Assembly (NCBI RefSeq): GCF_009602535.1
Contig: NZ_WIQI01000012.1
Span: 1 to 46,264, forward strand
DNA: 46,264 nucleotides
From: Ornithinicoccus halotolerans
GTDB lineage: Bacteria; Actinomycetota; Actinomycetes; Actinomycetales; Dermatophilaceae
Direction: 5' to 3'
Part shown: positions 1 to 7,908 of the stretch, one piece after another
Position numbering within the stretch: position 1 is the first letter of the stretch
Layout of the letters: every line of letters begins with the position of its first letter
Program-made: the position numbers and the translations under genes
The notes under the pieces: model-generated
Seen by the model: the letters and a program-made list of their open reading frames with translations, nothing else
What the model was told of the DNA's origin: nothing
Database searches by the model: none

Positions 1-104
1 ACCAGCGGGGTCGCGGCACGCCACAGCAGGTGCCGCGCCCACGCCGCGCCGAGCCGGGGCGCCCGCGAGGCGGGCGCGACCGGGTCCGTCCGGTCCGGTG
101 TCAT
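1..104 (-). CDS. Start of a third phospholipid-operon gene (cut by window edge)
   Basis: An ATG at position 104 on the minus strand is preceded by a good ribosome site (AAGGGAG, then six bases). The frame stays open for 34 codons to the window edge and reads MTPDRTDPVAPASRAPRLGA and onward. It lies 29 bases downstream of the CdsA-like gene on the same strand, so it is probably the next gene of that operon. In actinobacteria this place is often taken by a PlsC-type lysophospholipid acyltransferase, but the visible residues are too few to show a domain; that identity is inference only. Confidence 0.55.
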   Translation of the reverse strand, partial: MTPDRTDPVAPASRAPRLGAAWARHLLWRAATPL

Positions 105-133
105 CCCCGCTCCCTTCGCGCGCCTGCTGGGCA

Positions 134-1072
134 CTATGCCAGCACCGCCGCCAGCGGCAGCACCACCAGCAGCGAGTCGATCCGGTCCAGCAGCCCGCCG
201 AAGCCGGGGAGCCAGGACCCGGCGTCCTTGACCCCCGCGCGCCGCTTCAGCATCGACTCCAGCAGGTCGCCGGCCACCCCGCCGAGGGCCACCGCCAGCA
301 CCAGCCCCCACGACAGCGACCCCAGCACCAGCAGTATCAGCACCGTGCCCGCCACTGCCCCGGCCAGGCCCCCGAGCGTCTTGTTCGGCGACAGCGGGGA
401 CAGCGGGCGGCCCGCCCAGCCGAACCGCCGCAGCGCGGTCCCCCCGACGTAGGCGCTGACGTCGGCCGCCGCGGCGGCGAACACGACGAGGAAGGCGTCC
501 TCCCACAGCACCACCAGGTGGGCGATCGACCAGCACAGCCACACCGAGCCGAACGCGGTGAACGCCGACCGCTCCAGCCCGTACTCGGTGTCCCCGGCCA
601 GCAGCGTCGGCAGCGCACAGCCCAGCGCCACGACCGGGGCCAGCAGCAGCAGGTCCGGCCACTGCCAGGCGGCGAGCGGGTAGAGCACGGCCAGGCCGTA
701 CAGCAGCAGCGCCTCCGGGCGCGGCAGCCGGACCAGCAGCACGAACTCGCGCACCGCCAGCACCGCCAGCAGCACCGCCAGCACCGCCGTGGTCGGCCGG
801 CCGGCCCAGATCGGCAGGCCGACGACCGGTGCGATGAGCACCCACGTGGTCCAGCGCCGGCGCAGCTCGGCCCGCCGGGTCGCCGCGACCGCCAGGCCGC
901 CCAGGGCCAGCACCGCGAGCGTGACGTAGAACAGGAAGACGCCGCGCCCCTCCACCTGCAGCCCGAACGGCAGCACCAGCGTCAGCACGCGGTCGTGGTG
1001 CAGCAGCAGGTCCCACCAGTGGCCGAGGTCGAACGGGCCGGACAGGCCGGACAGGCCGGACAGGCTGGGCAC
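134..1072 (-). CDS. CdsA-family phosphatidate cytidylyltransferase (CDP-diglyceride synthase-like)
   Basis: 312 residues, a multi-span membrane protein. The C-terminus (about residues 273-300) carries the CTP-transferase signature of the family: SMLKRRAGVKDAG, then a Gly-Gly-Leu-Leu-Asp-Arg-Ile-Asp block. The usual HGG is FGG, a small deviation. The family makes CDP-diacylglycerol from CTP and phosphatidate at the inner membrane. The GTG start lies 3 bases after the stop of the upstream phosphatidyltransferase gene, with GGGAGGG as ribosome site inside that gene's end, so the two are translationally coupled. The pairing resembles the E. coli ynbA-ynbB pair, where a CdsA paralogue accompanies a CDP-alcohol transferase. 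Whether this is the housekeeping CdsA or a paralogue dedicated to a special lipid cannot be told from the window. Confidence 0.88.
   Translation of the reverse strand: MPSLSGLSGLSGPFDLGHWWDLLLHHDRVLTLVLPFGLQVEGRGVFLFYVTLAVLALGGLAVAATRRAELRRRWTTWVLIAPVVGLPIWAGRPTTAVLAVLLAVLAVREFVLLVRLPRPEALLLYGLAVLYPLAAWQWPDLLLLAPVVALGCALPTLLAGDTEYGLERSAFTAFGSVWLCWSIAHLVVLWEDAFLVVFAAAAADVSAYVGGTALRRFGWAGRPLSPLSPNKTLGGLAGAVAGTVLILLVLGSLSWGLVLAVALGGVAGDLLESMLKRRAGVKDAGSWLPGFGGLLDRIDSLLVVLPLAAVLA
1036..1062. repeat. Three perfect 9-bp tandem copies at the CdsA-like N-terminus
   Basis: The unit ggccggaca occurs three times in a row. On the coding (minus) strand it encodes Leu-Ser-Gly three times, just after the GTG start of the cytidylyltransferase. 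The unit length is a multiple of three, so copy-number changes would keep the frame. Confidence 0.85.
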
Positions 1073-1075
1073 GGC

Positions 1076-1711
1076 TCAGCCCTCCCGGTCGGCCAGCTCG
1101 GCCCGCACGCCCCGCAGCCGGGTCAGCGCGGTCAGCACGGAGCCGGCCACCAGCAGCACGGACACCGGCACCAGCCAGGAGGGCACCGCGCACGCCAGCA
1201 CCGCCAGCGCGCAGCGCTCGGTCTTGCCCAGCGGACCCCCGTTGCGCCGGGCCGCACCCGCGCCGGCAGCGGCGAGGGACACGAACGTGGGCAGCGTCGC
1301 GGCGAGGGCGGCCACGAGCACCCACCCGAGCGGTTCGGGGCCCTCACCGGTGCGGGCCGCCAGCCAGGCCAGCCCCGCGAAGAGCAGCAGGTCGCTGACC
1401 CGGTCGCCCAGCTCGTTGACGACGAACCCCCACGGCCGGGACACCTCGCGCGCCCTGGCGACGGCGCCGTCCAGGTTGGCGCCGCCGAGCCGGGCCAGCA
1501 GCGCGAGCAGGGCCACCGGCCACCACCCCAGCCCCAGGGCGACGGCGGCCACGGCCGCCCCCAGCACCCCCAGCACGGTGAAGGCGTCCGGGGAGATCCC
1601 CCAGCGCACCGCCGCGTCGACCACGACCCCCAGCCGGGCGGTGTACCACGGCTTCAACGCATAGAGCCCCTGCACGGGCCCTGAGTGTGCCAGAGCAGGG
1701 GCCACCCTCAC
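1076..1711 (-). CDS. CDP-alcohol phosphatidyltransferase, ynbA-like subfamily
   Basis: 211 residues with about six hydrophobic segments. The CDP-alcohol signature is present in variant form: Asp81-Gly82-x2-Ala85-Arg86-x8-Gly95-x3-Asn99-x3-Asp103. Two metal-site positions differ from the classical D-x2-D-G-x2-A-R-x8-G-x3-D-x3-D: the first Asp is Ala78 and the third is Asn99. The Asn-Glu-x-x-Asp-Arg-Val-Ser-Asp pattern is typical of the subfamily I associate with YnbA, so this is probably a subfamily feature rather than decay. The enzyme should join a CDP-linked lipid or alcohol to a second alcohol; the substrate is unknown. It is first in the operon. The GTG start at 1711 is the longest option; an upstream limit is set by the divergent gene at 1741, only 29 bases away. 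Confidence 0.82.
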   Translation of the reverse strand: MRVAPALAHSGPVQGLYALKPWYTARLGVVVDAAVRWGISPDAFTVLGVLGAAVAAVALGLGWWPVALLALLARLGGANLDGAVARAREVSRPWGFVVNELGDRVSDLLLFAGLAWLAARTGEGPEPLGWVLVAALAATLPTFVSLAAAGAGAARRNGGPLGKTERCALAVLACAVPSWLVPVSVLLVAGSVLTALTRLRGVRAELADREG

Positions 1712-1728
1712 GGCGGGCCGCGCCGCAG

Positions 1729-1734
1729 TAGGCT
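1729..1734 (+). promoter_or_regulatory. Leaderless -10 box TAGGCT
   Basis: TAGGCT ends six bases before the ATG at 1741, placing the transcription start at or next to the A of the start codon. No ribosome site is present. It lies in the 29-base divergent gap to the phospholipid operon. Confidence 0.6.
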
Positions 1735-1740
1735 CCGCCG

Positions 1741-2559
1741 ATGGACCACGAGCGGCGACGGCTGCAGCTCGTCCGGGACGAGCGCGGCGGGCTCACCCTC
1801 CTGCTCGGTGGGCACCCGCAGTCGCACGTGCAGCCGGAGGACCCGGGCCTGCTGACGTTCGAGTACGTCCAGCACATCGCGCTCGTGCTCGACACCCTCG
1901 CGCCGGCCCCGCCGGCGCCGCTGCGCGTCACCCATGTCGGGGGCGGCGCGCTTACCGTCCCGCGGTACCTGCAGCACACCCGTCCCGGGTCGCCGCAGGT
2001 CGTGCTGGAGCCGGACACCGCGCTGACCGAGCTGGTGCGGCGCGAGCTGCCGCTCCCCCGTCGTCACCGCATCCGGGTGCGCCCGCAGGACGGGCTGGCC
2101 GGGCTGGGGGCGCTGCGGGACGGCTCGGCCGACGTGGTGGTCCTGGACGCCTACGACGGCGGCCAGGTGCCCGGCGAGCTCACCGGGGCGGCCACGGTCC
2201 GGGAGGCGGCCCGGGTGCTGGCCCCTGGCGGGGTCTACCTGGTCAACCTCTCCGACGAGCCCGGCTGGCGGCACGCGCTGCGGGTGGTCGCCACGGTCCG
2301 CCCGCTGCTGCCGCGGGTGGCGCTGATCGCCCTCTCCGAGCAGCTGAAGGGGCGCCGCTACGGCAACGTGGTGCTGGTCGCCTCGGCGGCCCCGCTGCCG
2401 GAGGCCGCGCTGGCCCGGGCGGTGCGCCGGGCGGCGCTGCCGACCGGCTTCGTCGGAGTCGCCGCGACTGCCCGGCGGGCCTCCGGCGCCGTCCCGTTCG
2501 GCGAGGTCGGCGAGCCGACCCCGCTGCCGTCGCTGCCGGACCGCTGGCGACGGCGCTGA
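1741..2559 (+). CDS. Spermidine synthase-like methyltransferase-fold protein
   Basis: 272 residues with the Rossmann core of the polyamine synthase family: VTHVGGGALTVPRYL (SAM-type glycine loop, about residues 63-77), an acidic residue after the second strand (VLEPD), and ADVVVLDAYDGG (about 132-145) in the place of the active-site Asp-Tyr/Asp loop. Stand-alone proteins of this type without membrane spans are common in actinobacteria and are usually annotated spermidine synthase or fused MFS/spermidine synthase-like. Genuine aminopropyl transfer is not shown. The ATG fits the leaderless promoter directly upstream; nothing in the neighbours points to polyamine metabolism. Confidence 0.75.
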   Translation: MDHERRRLQLVRDERGGLTLLLGGHPQSHVQPEDPGLLTFEYVQHIALVLDTLAPAPPAPLRVTHVGGGALTVPRYLQHTRPGSPQVVLEPDTALTELVRRELPLPRRHRIRVRPQDGLAGLGALRDGSADVVVLDAYDGGQVPGELTGAATVREAARVLAPGGVYLVNLSDEPGWRHALRVVATVRPLLPRVALIALSEQLKGRRYGNVVLVASAAPLPEAALARAVRRAALPTGFVGVAATARRASGAVPFGEVGEPTPLPSLPDRWRRR

Positions 2560-2607
2560 CGCCGCGTCACCGCCACCGGGCGATCTGCCGCCCCCGTGCC
2601 CTGTCCG

Positions 2608-2613
2608 TAGAGT
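2608..2613 (+). promoter_or_regulatory. Leaderless -10 box TAGAGT
   Basis: TAGAGT is followed by seven bases and then GTG at 2621. This decides the start of the phosphodiesterase gene: the alternative GTG at 2612 lies inside the -10 box and would not be transcribed. Confidence 0.6.
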
Positions 2614-2620
2614 GCCGGGT

Positions 2621-3400
2621 GTGCCCACCCTGCCCTACCTGGACCACCCCGGGCCGGTGCCGCTGGCGCACCGCGGCTTCTCCAGCACCGGTCTGGAGAA
2701 CTCCCGCGCCGCGTTCGCGGCCGCCGTGGAGCTGGGCTACCGGTACCTGGAGACCGACGTGCACGCCACCGCCGACGGCATGGTCGTCGCCTTCCACGAC
2801 ACCCGGCTGGACCGGGTCACCGACCGGCAGGGCGCGGTCGCGGCGCTGCCCTGGGCGGAGGTCGCCCGGGCGCGGATCGGCGGCATGGAGCCGGTGCCGA
2901 GCCTGGCCGAGCTGCTGGAGGAGTTCCCCGCGGCCCGCTTCAACATCGACATCAAGGCGCCGGCCGCGGTCACCCCGCTGGCCGAGCTGCTGGAGCGCAC
3001 CCGCTCCCACGACCGGGTGTGCGTGACCTCCTTCTCCGACCGTCGCCGGCTGGCGGCGCTGCGCCGGCTCAGCCGGCCGGTGGCGACCTCGGCCGGGCAG
3101 GCCGTGGTCGGCGGGCTGCTGGCGGTGCAGCGGCTCCCGCCGGCCGCCCGGGCACCGGTGGCGCGGCGGCTGCTGGCGGGGGTGCACCTGCTGCAGGTGC
3201 CGGAGCAGTTCGGCCGCGTGCCGGTGCTCACCCCCGCGGTGCTGGCCACCGTGCACGCTGCCGGCGTCGGCGTGCACGTGTGGACGGTCAACGACCGGGC
3301 CACCATGGTGCGGCTGCTGGACGCCGGCGTGGACGGCCTGGTGACCGACCGCGCCGACCTGCTCAAGGACGTGCTGCGGGAGCGCGGCGAGTGGGTGTAG
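2621..3400 (+). CDS. Glycerophosphodiester phosphodiesterase
   Basis: 259 residues, a full-length GDPD domain (TIM barrel). Diagnostic motifs are His-Arg-Gly near the start (LAHRGFSSTGLENS), the acid pair in YRYLETDVHAT, the second histidine in VVAFHDTRLDRVT, Lys in FNIDIKAPA, and the C-terminal VHVWTVND. The enzyme splits glycerophosphodiesters such as glycerophosphocholine into glycerol 3-phosphate and the alcohol, using a divalent metal. No signal peptide or membrane segment is seen, so it should act in the cytoplasm. The start was chosen at 2621 because of the leaderless -10 box. It follows the spermidine-synthase-like gene by 61 bases with its own promoter. Confidence 0.92.
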   Translation: MPTLPYLDHPGPVPLAHRGFSSTGLENSRAAFAAAVELGYRYLETDVHATADGMVVAFHDTRLDRVTDRQGAVAALPWAEVARARIGGMEPVPSLAELLEEFPAARFNIDIKAPAAVTPLAELLERTRSHDRVCVTSFSDRRRLAALRRLSRPVATSAGQAVVGGLLAVQRLPPAARAPVARRLLAGVHLLQVPEQFGRVPVLTPAVLATVHAAGVGVHVWTVNDRATMVRLLDAGVDGLVTDRADLLKDVLRERGEWV

Positions 3401-3403
3401 CCG

Positions 3404-5377
3404 CTACCGCTCGCACCCGGTGAACCGCCACAGCGAGGCCTGCCCGCCCTCGTCCACCAGCTCGAACTCCGGGCCCCGCGGGCGCACCACCCGCAGCCCG
3501 GGCGTGGTCTCCTCCCACTTGGCGCCCTCCTCGAAGCTGAGGGTGTCGGTGTAGACGTGGGTGACCCCGAGCTCGCGGACCACCTCGCACACCTCGGGGT
3601 TGGTGCGCCACTCGTCGAACCGGGTGGCCAGCAGCACCAGGTCCGGACTGTCCGGGATCGGGCTGAGCTGGGGGTAGACCACGTCGACGCCGCTGCGCGC
3701 CAGCAGGTAGGAGGAGCCGTTGACGGGCTCGCCGAGCACGAGCGCGTCGTCGGGCAGCGTGTCGCGGGCGCGGTCGACCATCGCCAGCTCCTCCTTCTCC
3801 AGCATGGTGCCCCAGGCGATCGGCCAGTGGTTGTGCACCGAGGCCATCACCTCCACGTGGGTGGCCCACCGCAGCCCCGAGGTGAGGGCGATGATGAGCA
3901 GCACCACGGCGGCGGCGGCCACCGGCAGCGCCACGGCGGTCCGGCGGGCCAGCCACCGGGCCACCCACGCCGCGCCGCCCGCGGCGAGCACGACCGCCGG
4001 GATCACCAGCAGCTGGTTGACGCGGGAGGGCTGGGTGTACCAGAACCCCGAGACCACCCGCAGCGGGTTCTCCGGCGGGCCGGCCGCCAGTAGCGTGACC
4101 ACGGCGGCGGCCAGCAGCGCCACCACCAGCCACCGCGCCTGGGTGCGCCGCACCGCCTGCCAGGCGCCGACCACCACCAGTGCGGTCACGGCCAGGTTGA
4201 CGGTGCGGACCGGGTAGACGTAGATCAGCGGGTGGTCGATGAGCAGGCTCGCCACTGGGCCCCAGTAGCTGTCCTGGCCGCCGCGCTCGTAGTCGAGGAT
4301 CGCCGCCACCGGCGGGAACGTCACCAGGAAGACCAACAGCCCGGCGCCACCGACCACGGCCACCACCCCGGCGGTCCCGACCAGCACCCGGTGGCCCCGC
4401 CGCCAGATCCGGCGGCCTTGCCGGACCAGCAGCACCGCCAGCAGCGGGCCGGCCAGCAGCAGCCAGGAGAACAGCCCGGAGCCGTGGGCCAGCACCACCC
4501 CGCCGAGCGCGGCCAGGAACCCCAGCAGGTGGACGGCGTGCAGCGCCAGCCGCTGGTCGCCGCGCAGCGCCGCGATCATCAGTGCCAGCGTGCCCGGCAG
4601 GCAGCCGGTGCTCAGCGCGAACGGGTAGACGCCCAGCATCGAGACCGCGACCACCGGGAAGGTGACGTAGGTCGCGGCCACCACCGGCGTCAGCACCACC
4701 GGCAGTGCCCGCGACGGCCAGACCACCCGCGACAGCGCCACCAGCCCGGCGATCCACACCACCGCGGCCAGCACCACGCTGGCCCCGTTGGCGGCCTCGG
4801 TGACCCGGGAGAAGCCGGGCGCGATCGCGACCAGCCCGTGCCAGACCGCCGGGTAGTAGGGCGCGACCTGGTCGTTGTACAACGGCGCCAGGCCGCCCAG
4901 GCTGGAGGCGTTGCCGGTCTCCCGGATGAACCACAGCGCGTTGAGGTGGAACACCCCGTCCCAGGCCTGCAGCGGCATGTCGGCCCGGCCGATCCCGGCC
5001 ATCATCGCCGCCGCGAGCGTGCCGCCGCCGAGCGCCCAGGTCAGCGCCAGCCAGCCCCGCTCCGCCGACCGTAGCGGCCGCCGCTCCCCCGCGACGCGCA
5101 GCCCGTCCGGTTCGTTGACCGTGCCCAGCATCCGCCCGATGACCGCCGCGAGCGCCAGCAGCACCAGGCAGCCGAGCAGGAACGTGACCAGCGTCCACGG
5201 GAGCCCCACCAGCGGGTAGCCGATCGCCAGCACCCCGGACACGCCCGTGGTGACGGGGGCGGCGGCGCCCCAGGCGACCAGCCCCCGCACGCCGACCAGC
5301 CGCAGCAGGCCGTACCCGGGCAGCACCCACAGGGCCGCCAGCCCGAGGATCCCGGGCAGGACCGCCCACCAGCTCAT
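3404..5377 (-). CDS. DUF6541-type polytopic membrane protein of glycan locus
   Basis: 657 residues, at least ten strongly hydrophobic segments through residue about 490, then a soluble C-terminal domain of about 150 residues. The early loop has WDGVFHLNALWFIRETG and a downstream LYNDQVAPYYPAVWH, typical of DUF6541 proteins, which resemble GT-C glycosyltransferases in layout (a catalytic Asp is expected in the first outside loop; the WDGVFH Asp is the candidate). Its ATG overlaps the stop of the nucleotide-sugar dehydrogenase by four bases (ATGA), so it is the last gene of the glycan operon. A role in transferring or handling a lipid-linked sugar is inferred from fold and context. Confidence 0.8.
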   Translation of the reverse strand: MSWWAVLPGILGLAALWVLPGYGLLRLVGVRGLVAWGAAAPVTTGVSGVLAIGYPLVGLPWTLVTFLLGCLVLLALAAVIGRMLGTVNEPDGLRVAGERRPLRSAERGWLALTWALGGGTLAAAMMAGIGRADMPLQAWDGVFHLNALWFIRETGNASSLGGLAPLYNDQVAPYYPAVWHGLVAIAPGFSRVTEAANGASVVLAAVVWIAGLVALSRVVWPSRALPVVLTPVVAATYVTFPVVAVSMLGVYPFALSTGCLPGTLALMIAALRGDQRLALHAVHLLGFLAALGGVVLAHGSGLFSWLLLAGPLLAVLLVRQGRRIWRRGHRVLVGTAGVVAVVGGAGLLVFLVTFPPVAAILDYERGGQDSYWGPVASLLIDHPLIYVYPVRTVNLAVTALVVVGAWQAVRRTQARWLVVALLAAAVVTLLAAGPPENPLRVVSGFWYTQPSRVNQLLVIPAVVLAAGGAAWVARWLARRTAVALPVAAAAVVLLIIALTSGLRWATHVEVMASVHNHWPIAWGTMLEKEELAMVDRARDTLPDDALVLGEPVNGSSYLLARSGVDVVYPQLSPIPDSPDLVLLATRFDEWRTNPEVCEVVRELGVTHVYTDTLSFEEGAKWEETTPGLRVVRPRGPEFELVDEGGQASLWRFTGCER

Positions 5378-6726
5378 GGGGCGGTGGCGGCGGTGGCGCC
5401 CTCGGTTCCGCGGTCACCCACCGGCAGCTCCCCGCCGCCGATCGTCAGCCGCGGGGTGCCGGCCCACGCGGCGGGGTCGGTGGTGCGCCGGCCGTCCAGC
5501 AGCAGCCGGATCCCGGGCAGGTCCGCGGGGGTCAGTGCGGCGTACTCGGGGTGGTCGGCCTGCAGCAGCGCGGCGTCGACCGGCTCGCCGAGGTGGTAGG
5601 GGGTCCAGCCGTAGCCGGCCAGCTCCTCGTCGGTGTACATCGGGTCGTGCACGGCCACCTCGGCGCCCCGCTCGCGCAGCGCCTCGACGGTGTCGAACAC
5701 CCCGGAGAAGGCGGTCTCCTTGACCTTGCCGCGGTAGGAGGCTCCCAGGACCGCCACCCGCAGCCCGGCCAGGTCACCGAGGACGGAGGCCACCCGGGCG
5801 ACGGCGTAGCCGGGCATCACCGCGTTCGCGGCACGCGCCTGCCGGACCACGGTGGCCTCCGGGTCGGTGGCCAGGTACAGCCGTGGGTAGACCGGGATGC
5901 AGTGCCCGCCGACGGCGATGCCGGGCTGGTGGATGTGGCTGTAGGGCTGGGAGTTGCAGGCCTCGATGACCTTCTGCACGTCGATGCCGACCTGGTCGGC
6001 GAAGACGGCGAACTGGTTGGCCAGGCCGATGTTGACGTCGCGGTAGGTGGTCTCGGCCAGCTTGGCCATCTCGGCGGCCTCGGCGCTGCCCATGTCCCAG
6101 ACCCCGTTCGGGCGGGGCAGGTCCGCCCGGTCCTCGAAGGTCAGCACCGCCTCGTAGAACGCCACGGCCGCGGCGGCGCCGACCTCGGACAGCCCGCCCA
6201 CCAGCTTGGGGTAGGCGCGCAGGTCGGCGAAGACCCGCCCGGTCAGCACCCGCTCGGGGCTGAACACCAGGTGGAACCCGTCCTCGGCGCCCTCGGTCAG
6301 GCCCGAGCCCCGCTCCAGCATCGGCTTCCAGCGGCCGCGGGTGGTCCCCACCGGAAGCGTCGTCTCGTAGGAGACCAGGGTGCCCGGCGTCAGGTGCTCG
6401 GCGAGGCTGGCGGTGGCCTGGTCCATCCAGCCGAAGTCGGGCTGGCCGGTGGCCTCGTCCACGAACAGCGGCACGACCAGCACCACCGCGTCCGCCCCCG
6501 GGACCGCCTCGCCGTAGTCCGTGGTCGCCCGGAGCCGTCCCGCGGGCACCAGCTCGGCGAGCTTCTCGGCCAGCTGCGCCTCGCCGGGGAACGGCTCCAC
6601 GCCCCGGTTGACCGTCTCGACCAGCTGGGCGTTGACGTCCACGCCGACCACCTCGTGCCCGGCGTCCGCGAACTGGACCGCCAGCGGCAGCCCGATCTTG
6701 CCCAGCGCGACGACGGCGATCCTCAT
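5374..6726 (-). CDS. Nucleotide-sugar dehydrogenase (WecC/WbpA/UDP-glucose dehydrogenase family)
   Basis: 450 residues with all three family domains. The NAD-binding N-terminus is ALGKIGLPLA, followed by VGVDVN; the middle domain has FSPER (156-160), AKLAETTYRD with Lys222, and NIGLANQFA; the catalytic cysteine is Cys276 in AVGGHCIPVYP. The enzyme oxidises C6 of a UDP-sugar twice to a uronic acid. Because the window also holds a UDP-GlcNAc 2-epimerase (41162), UDP-ManNAc to UDP-ManNAcA (the WecC reaction) is the preferred reading, but UDP-Glc or UDP-GlcNAc cannot be excluded by sequence alone. The ribosome site AGGAGA precedes the ATG. It sits between two glycosyltransferases upstream and DUF6541 downstream. 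Confidence 0.9.
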   Translation of the reverse strand: MRIAVVALGKIGLPLAVQFADAGHEVVGVDVNAQLVETVNRGVEPFPGEAQLAEKLAELVPAGRLRATTDYGEAVPGADAVVLVVPLFVDEATGQPDFGWMDQATASLAEHLTPGTLVSYETTLPVGTTRGRWKPMLERGSGLTEGAEDGFHLVFSPERVLTGRVFADLRAYPKLVGGLSEVGAAAAVAFYEAVLTFEDRADLPRPNGVWDMGSAEAAEMAKLAETTYRDVNIGLANQFAVFADQVGIDVQKVIEACNSQPYSHIHQPGIAVGGHCIPVYPRLYLATDPEATVVRQARAANAVMPGYAVARVASVLGDLAGLRVAVLGASYRGKVKETAFSGVFDTVEALRERGAEVAVHDPMYTDEELAGYGWTPYHLGEPVDAALLQADHPEYAALTPADLPGIRLLLDGRRTTDPAAWAGTPRLTIGGGELPVGDRGTEGATAATAP

Positions 6727-6754
6727 GCGTGCTCTCCTGTTGGTCGGGTCGGTC

Positions 6755-6777
6755 GGGGTCGGTCGGGGTGGGTGGGG
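6755..6777 (+). other. G-quadruplex-type motif upstream of the dehydrogenase
   Basis: Four G-runs (GGGG, six bases, GGGG, T, GGG, T, GGGG) lie on the plus strand in the 90-base gap between the GT2 stop and the dehydrogenase start, inside a wider GGTCG-repeat stretch (about 6742-6780). This meets the usual G3+N1-7 criterion. On the minus-strand mRNA it would be C-rich. Confidence 0.6.
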
Positions 6778-6816
6778 TGGCGCGGTGGTCCGGCCGGTCG
6801 GCTCCGAGGATACGCG

Positions 6817-7908
6817 TCAGCGGACCAGCAGGCTGGCCGCCATGAACCGCGGTGGCGCCTCCCGGTCGGTGAGGTGGCGCAGGTCACGCGGTAGCAGCGT
6901 GGCCGGGGTGCCGTGCCGTCGCCGGGCCCGGGCGCGCGCGACCAGCTCGGCGGCGGGCACGCCCGGGTCCGCGCAGGCGTCCAGCAGCGCCCGGTCCGCC
7001 CGTGACAGTGGCCCGGCGTACCCGGGCGCGGCCGCCTCCAGCGCCGCCGTGACCGCCGCCAGCTGGCGCCGCTCCGGCTCGTCCCAGAGGGCCGGCCGGT
7101 CCCGGTGCCAGACCAGCCCGAACACGTGGATCCGGGCCAGCTTGGTCACCACGGCCCGCCGGACCGCCGGCGGGTAGCCGGTGAACCACGCCTGTGTTAG
7201 CAGGTGGTCGACGAAGGCCAGCTCGGTCCCGACCGGTCGGGTGGCGTAGGTGACCCGGTCCGCCGCGTCCACCCCGATCTGGTACGGCGGGCCGCCGCGG
7301 TCATAGGCCACGGCGGTCTCGCACCACAGCCGCGTGACGTACGGCACGTCGTCGCCCACCGCCAGCCCCTCGACCAGCTCGGCGCCGAGTCGCGCCCGGG
7401 CCGCCGTCGACACCAGCCCCAGCGGCGCGCTGCGGTAGCTGAGCCGGTCGCGCACCGGGTCCAGCACGCCCCGTCGCCATGGCCTGGTCGGCGGGGTGCG
7501 CACGATCCGGTGGCCCGACCCGATCACCAGCCGGGAGACCACCGTCTCCGCGCCGGTCCGCCGGGCCAGCGCCAGCCAGGAGGCCACGGCGCCCTCCGCC
7601 AGCGTGTCGTCGCTGCCCATGATGGAGACGTAGCGGCCGCGCGCGGCCCGCATCCCGGCGTTGAACGGGCCGGCGGGGCTGCGCCGGTCGTCATGGTGCT
7701 CCAGCCACCGGACCCGGTCCCGGTGCCGCCCGGCGACCCCGGGCGCGATCCGGTCGGTGCTGGTGTTGTGGCACACCACGGTCACCGACGCGACGTCGCC
7801 GTTGCCGTCGAGGACGCTGGCGACCGCCTGCCCGATCGGGCGCTCGGGGGTGTGCACCGCGATGACTACCTCGACCGGGCTCGGCGCCTGGGCGGCGGCC
7901 TCAGCCAC
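6817..7908 (-). CDS. Family 2 glycosyltransferase (GT-A fold)
   Basis: 363 residues. The N-terminus reads VEVVIAVHTPERPIGQAVAS, the classic GT2 opening, then VVCHNTSTD, AGPFNAGMRAARGRYVSIMG, followed by Ser-Asp-Asp in the position of the metal-binding DXD motif (about residue 100). The C-terminal third is helical and not recognised. It probably adds one sugar to a surface glycan or glycolipid. Its start overlaps the end of the GT4 gene by eight bases, so both are read from one transcript. A 90-base gap with a G-rich motif separates it from the dehydrogenase. Confidence 0.85.
   Translation of the reverse strand: MAEAAAQAPSPVEVVIAVHTPERPIGQAVASVLDGNGDVASVTVVCHNTSTDRIAPGVAGRHRDRVRWLEHHDDRRSPAGPFNAGMRAARGRYVSIMGSDDTLAEGAVASWLALARRTGAETVVSRLVIGSGHRIVRTPPTRPWRRGVLDPVRDRLSYRSAPLGLVSTAARARLGAELVEGLAVGDDVPYVTRLWCETAVAYDRGGPPYQIGVDAADRVTYATRPVGTELAFVDHLLTQAWFTGYPPAVRRAVVTKLARIHVFGLVWHRDRPALWDEPERRQLAAVTAALEAAAPGYAGPLSRADRALLDACADPGVPAAELVARARARRRHGTPATLLPRDLRHLTDREAPPRFMAASLLVR

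Noticed and set aside
98-1684. 528-codon plus-strand open frame
   Set aside because: It is a shadow of the two phospholipid genes on the other strand; its product is Gln/Arg/Pro/His-rich with no fold.
1076-1711. Loss of two metal ligands in the CDP-alcohol transferase as a sign of inactivity
   Set aside because: The Asn-Glu-x-x-Asp-Arg-x-Ser-Asp form is characteristic of a YnbA-like subfamily as I recall it, so it is more likely a subfamily trait than decay.
3363-5417. 684-codon minus-strand frame
   Set aside because: Shifted-frame shadow of the DUF6541 gene; Arg/Gly/Ala-rich without hydrophobic pattern.
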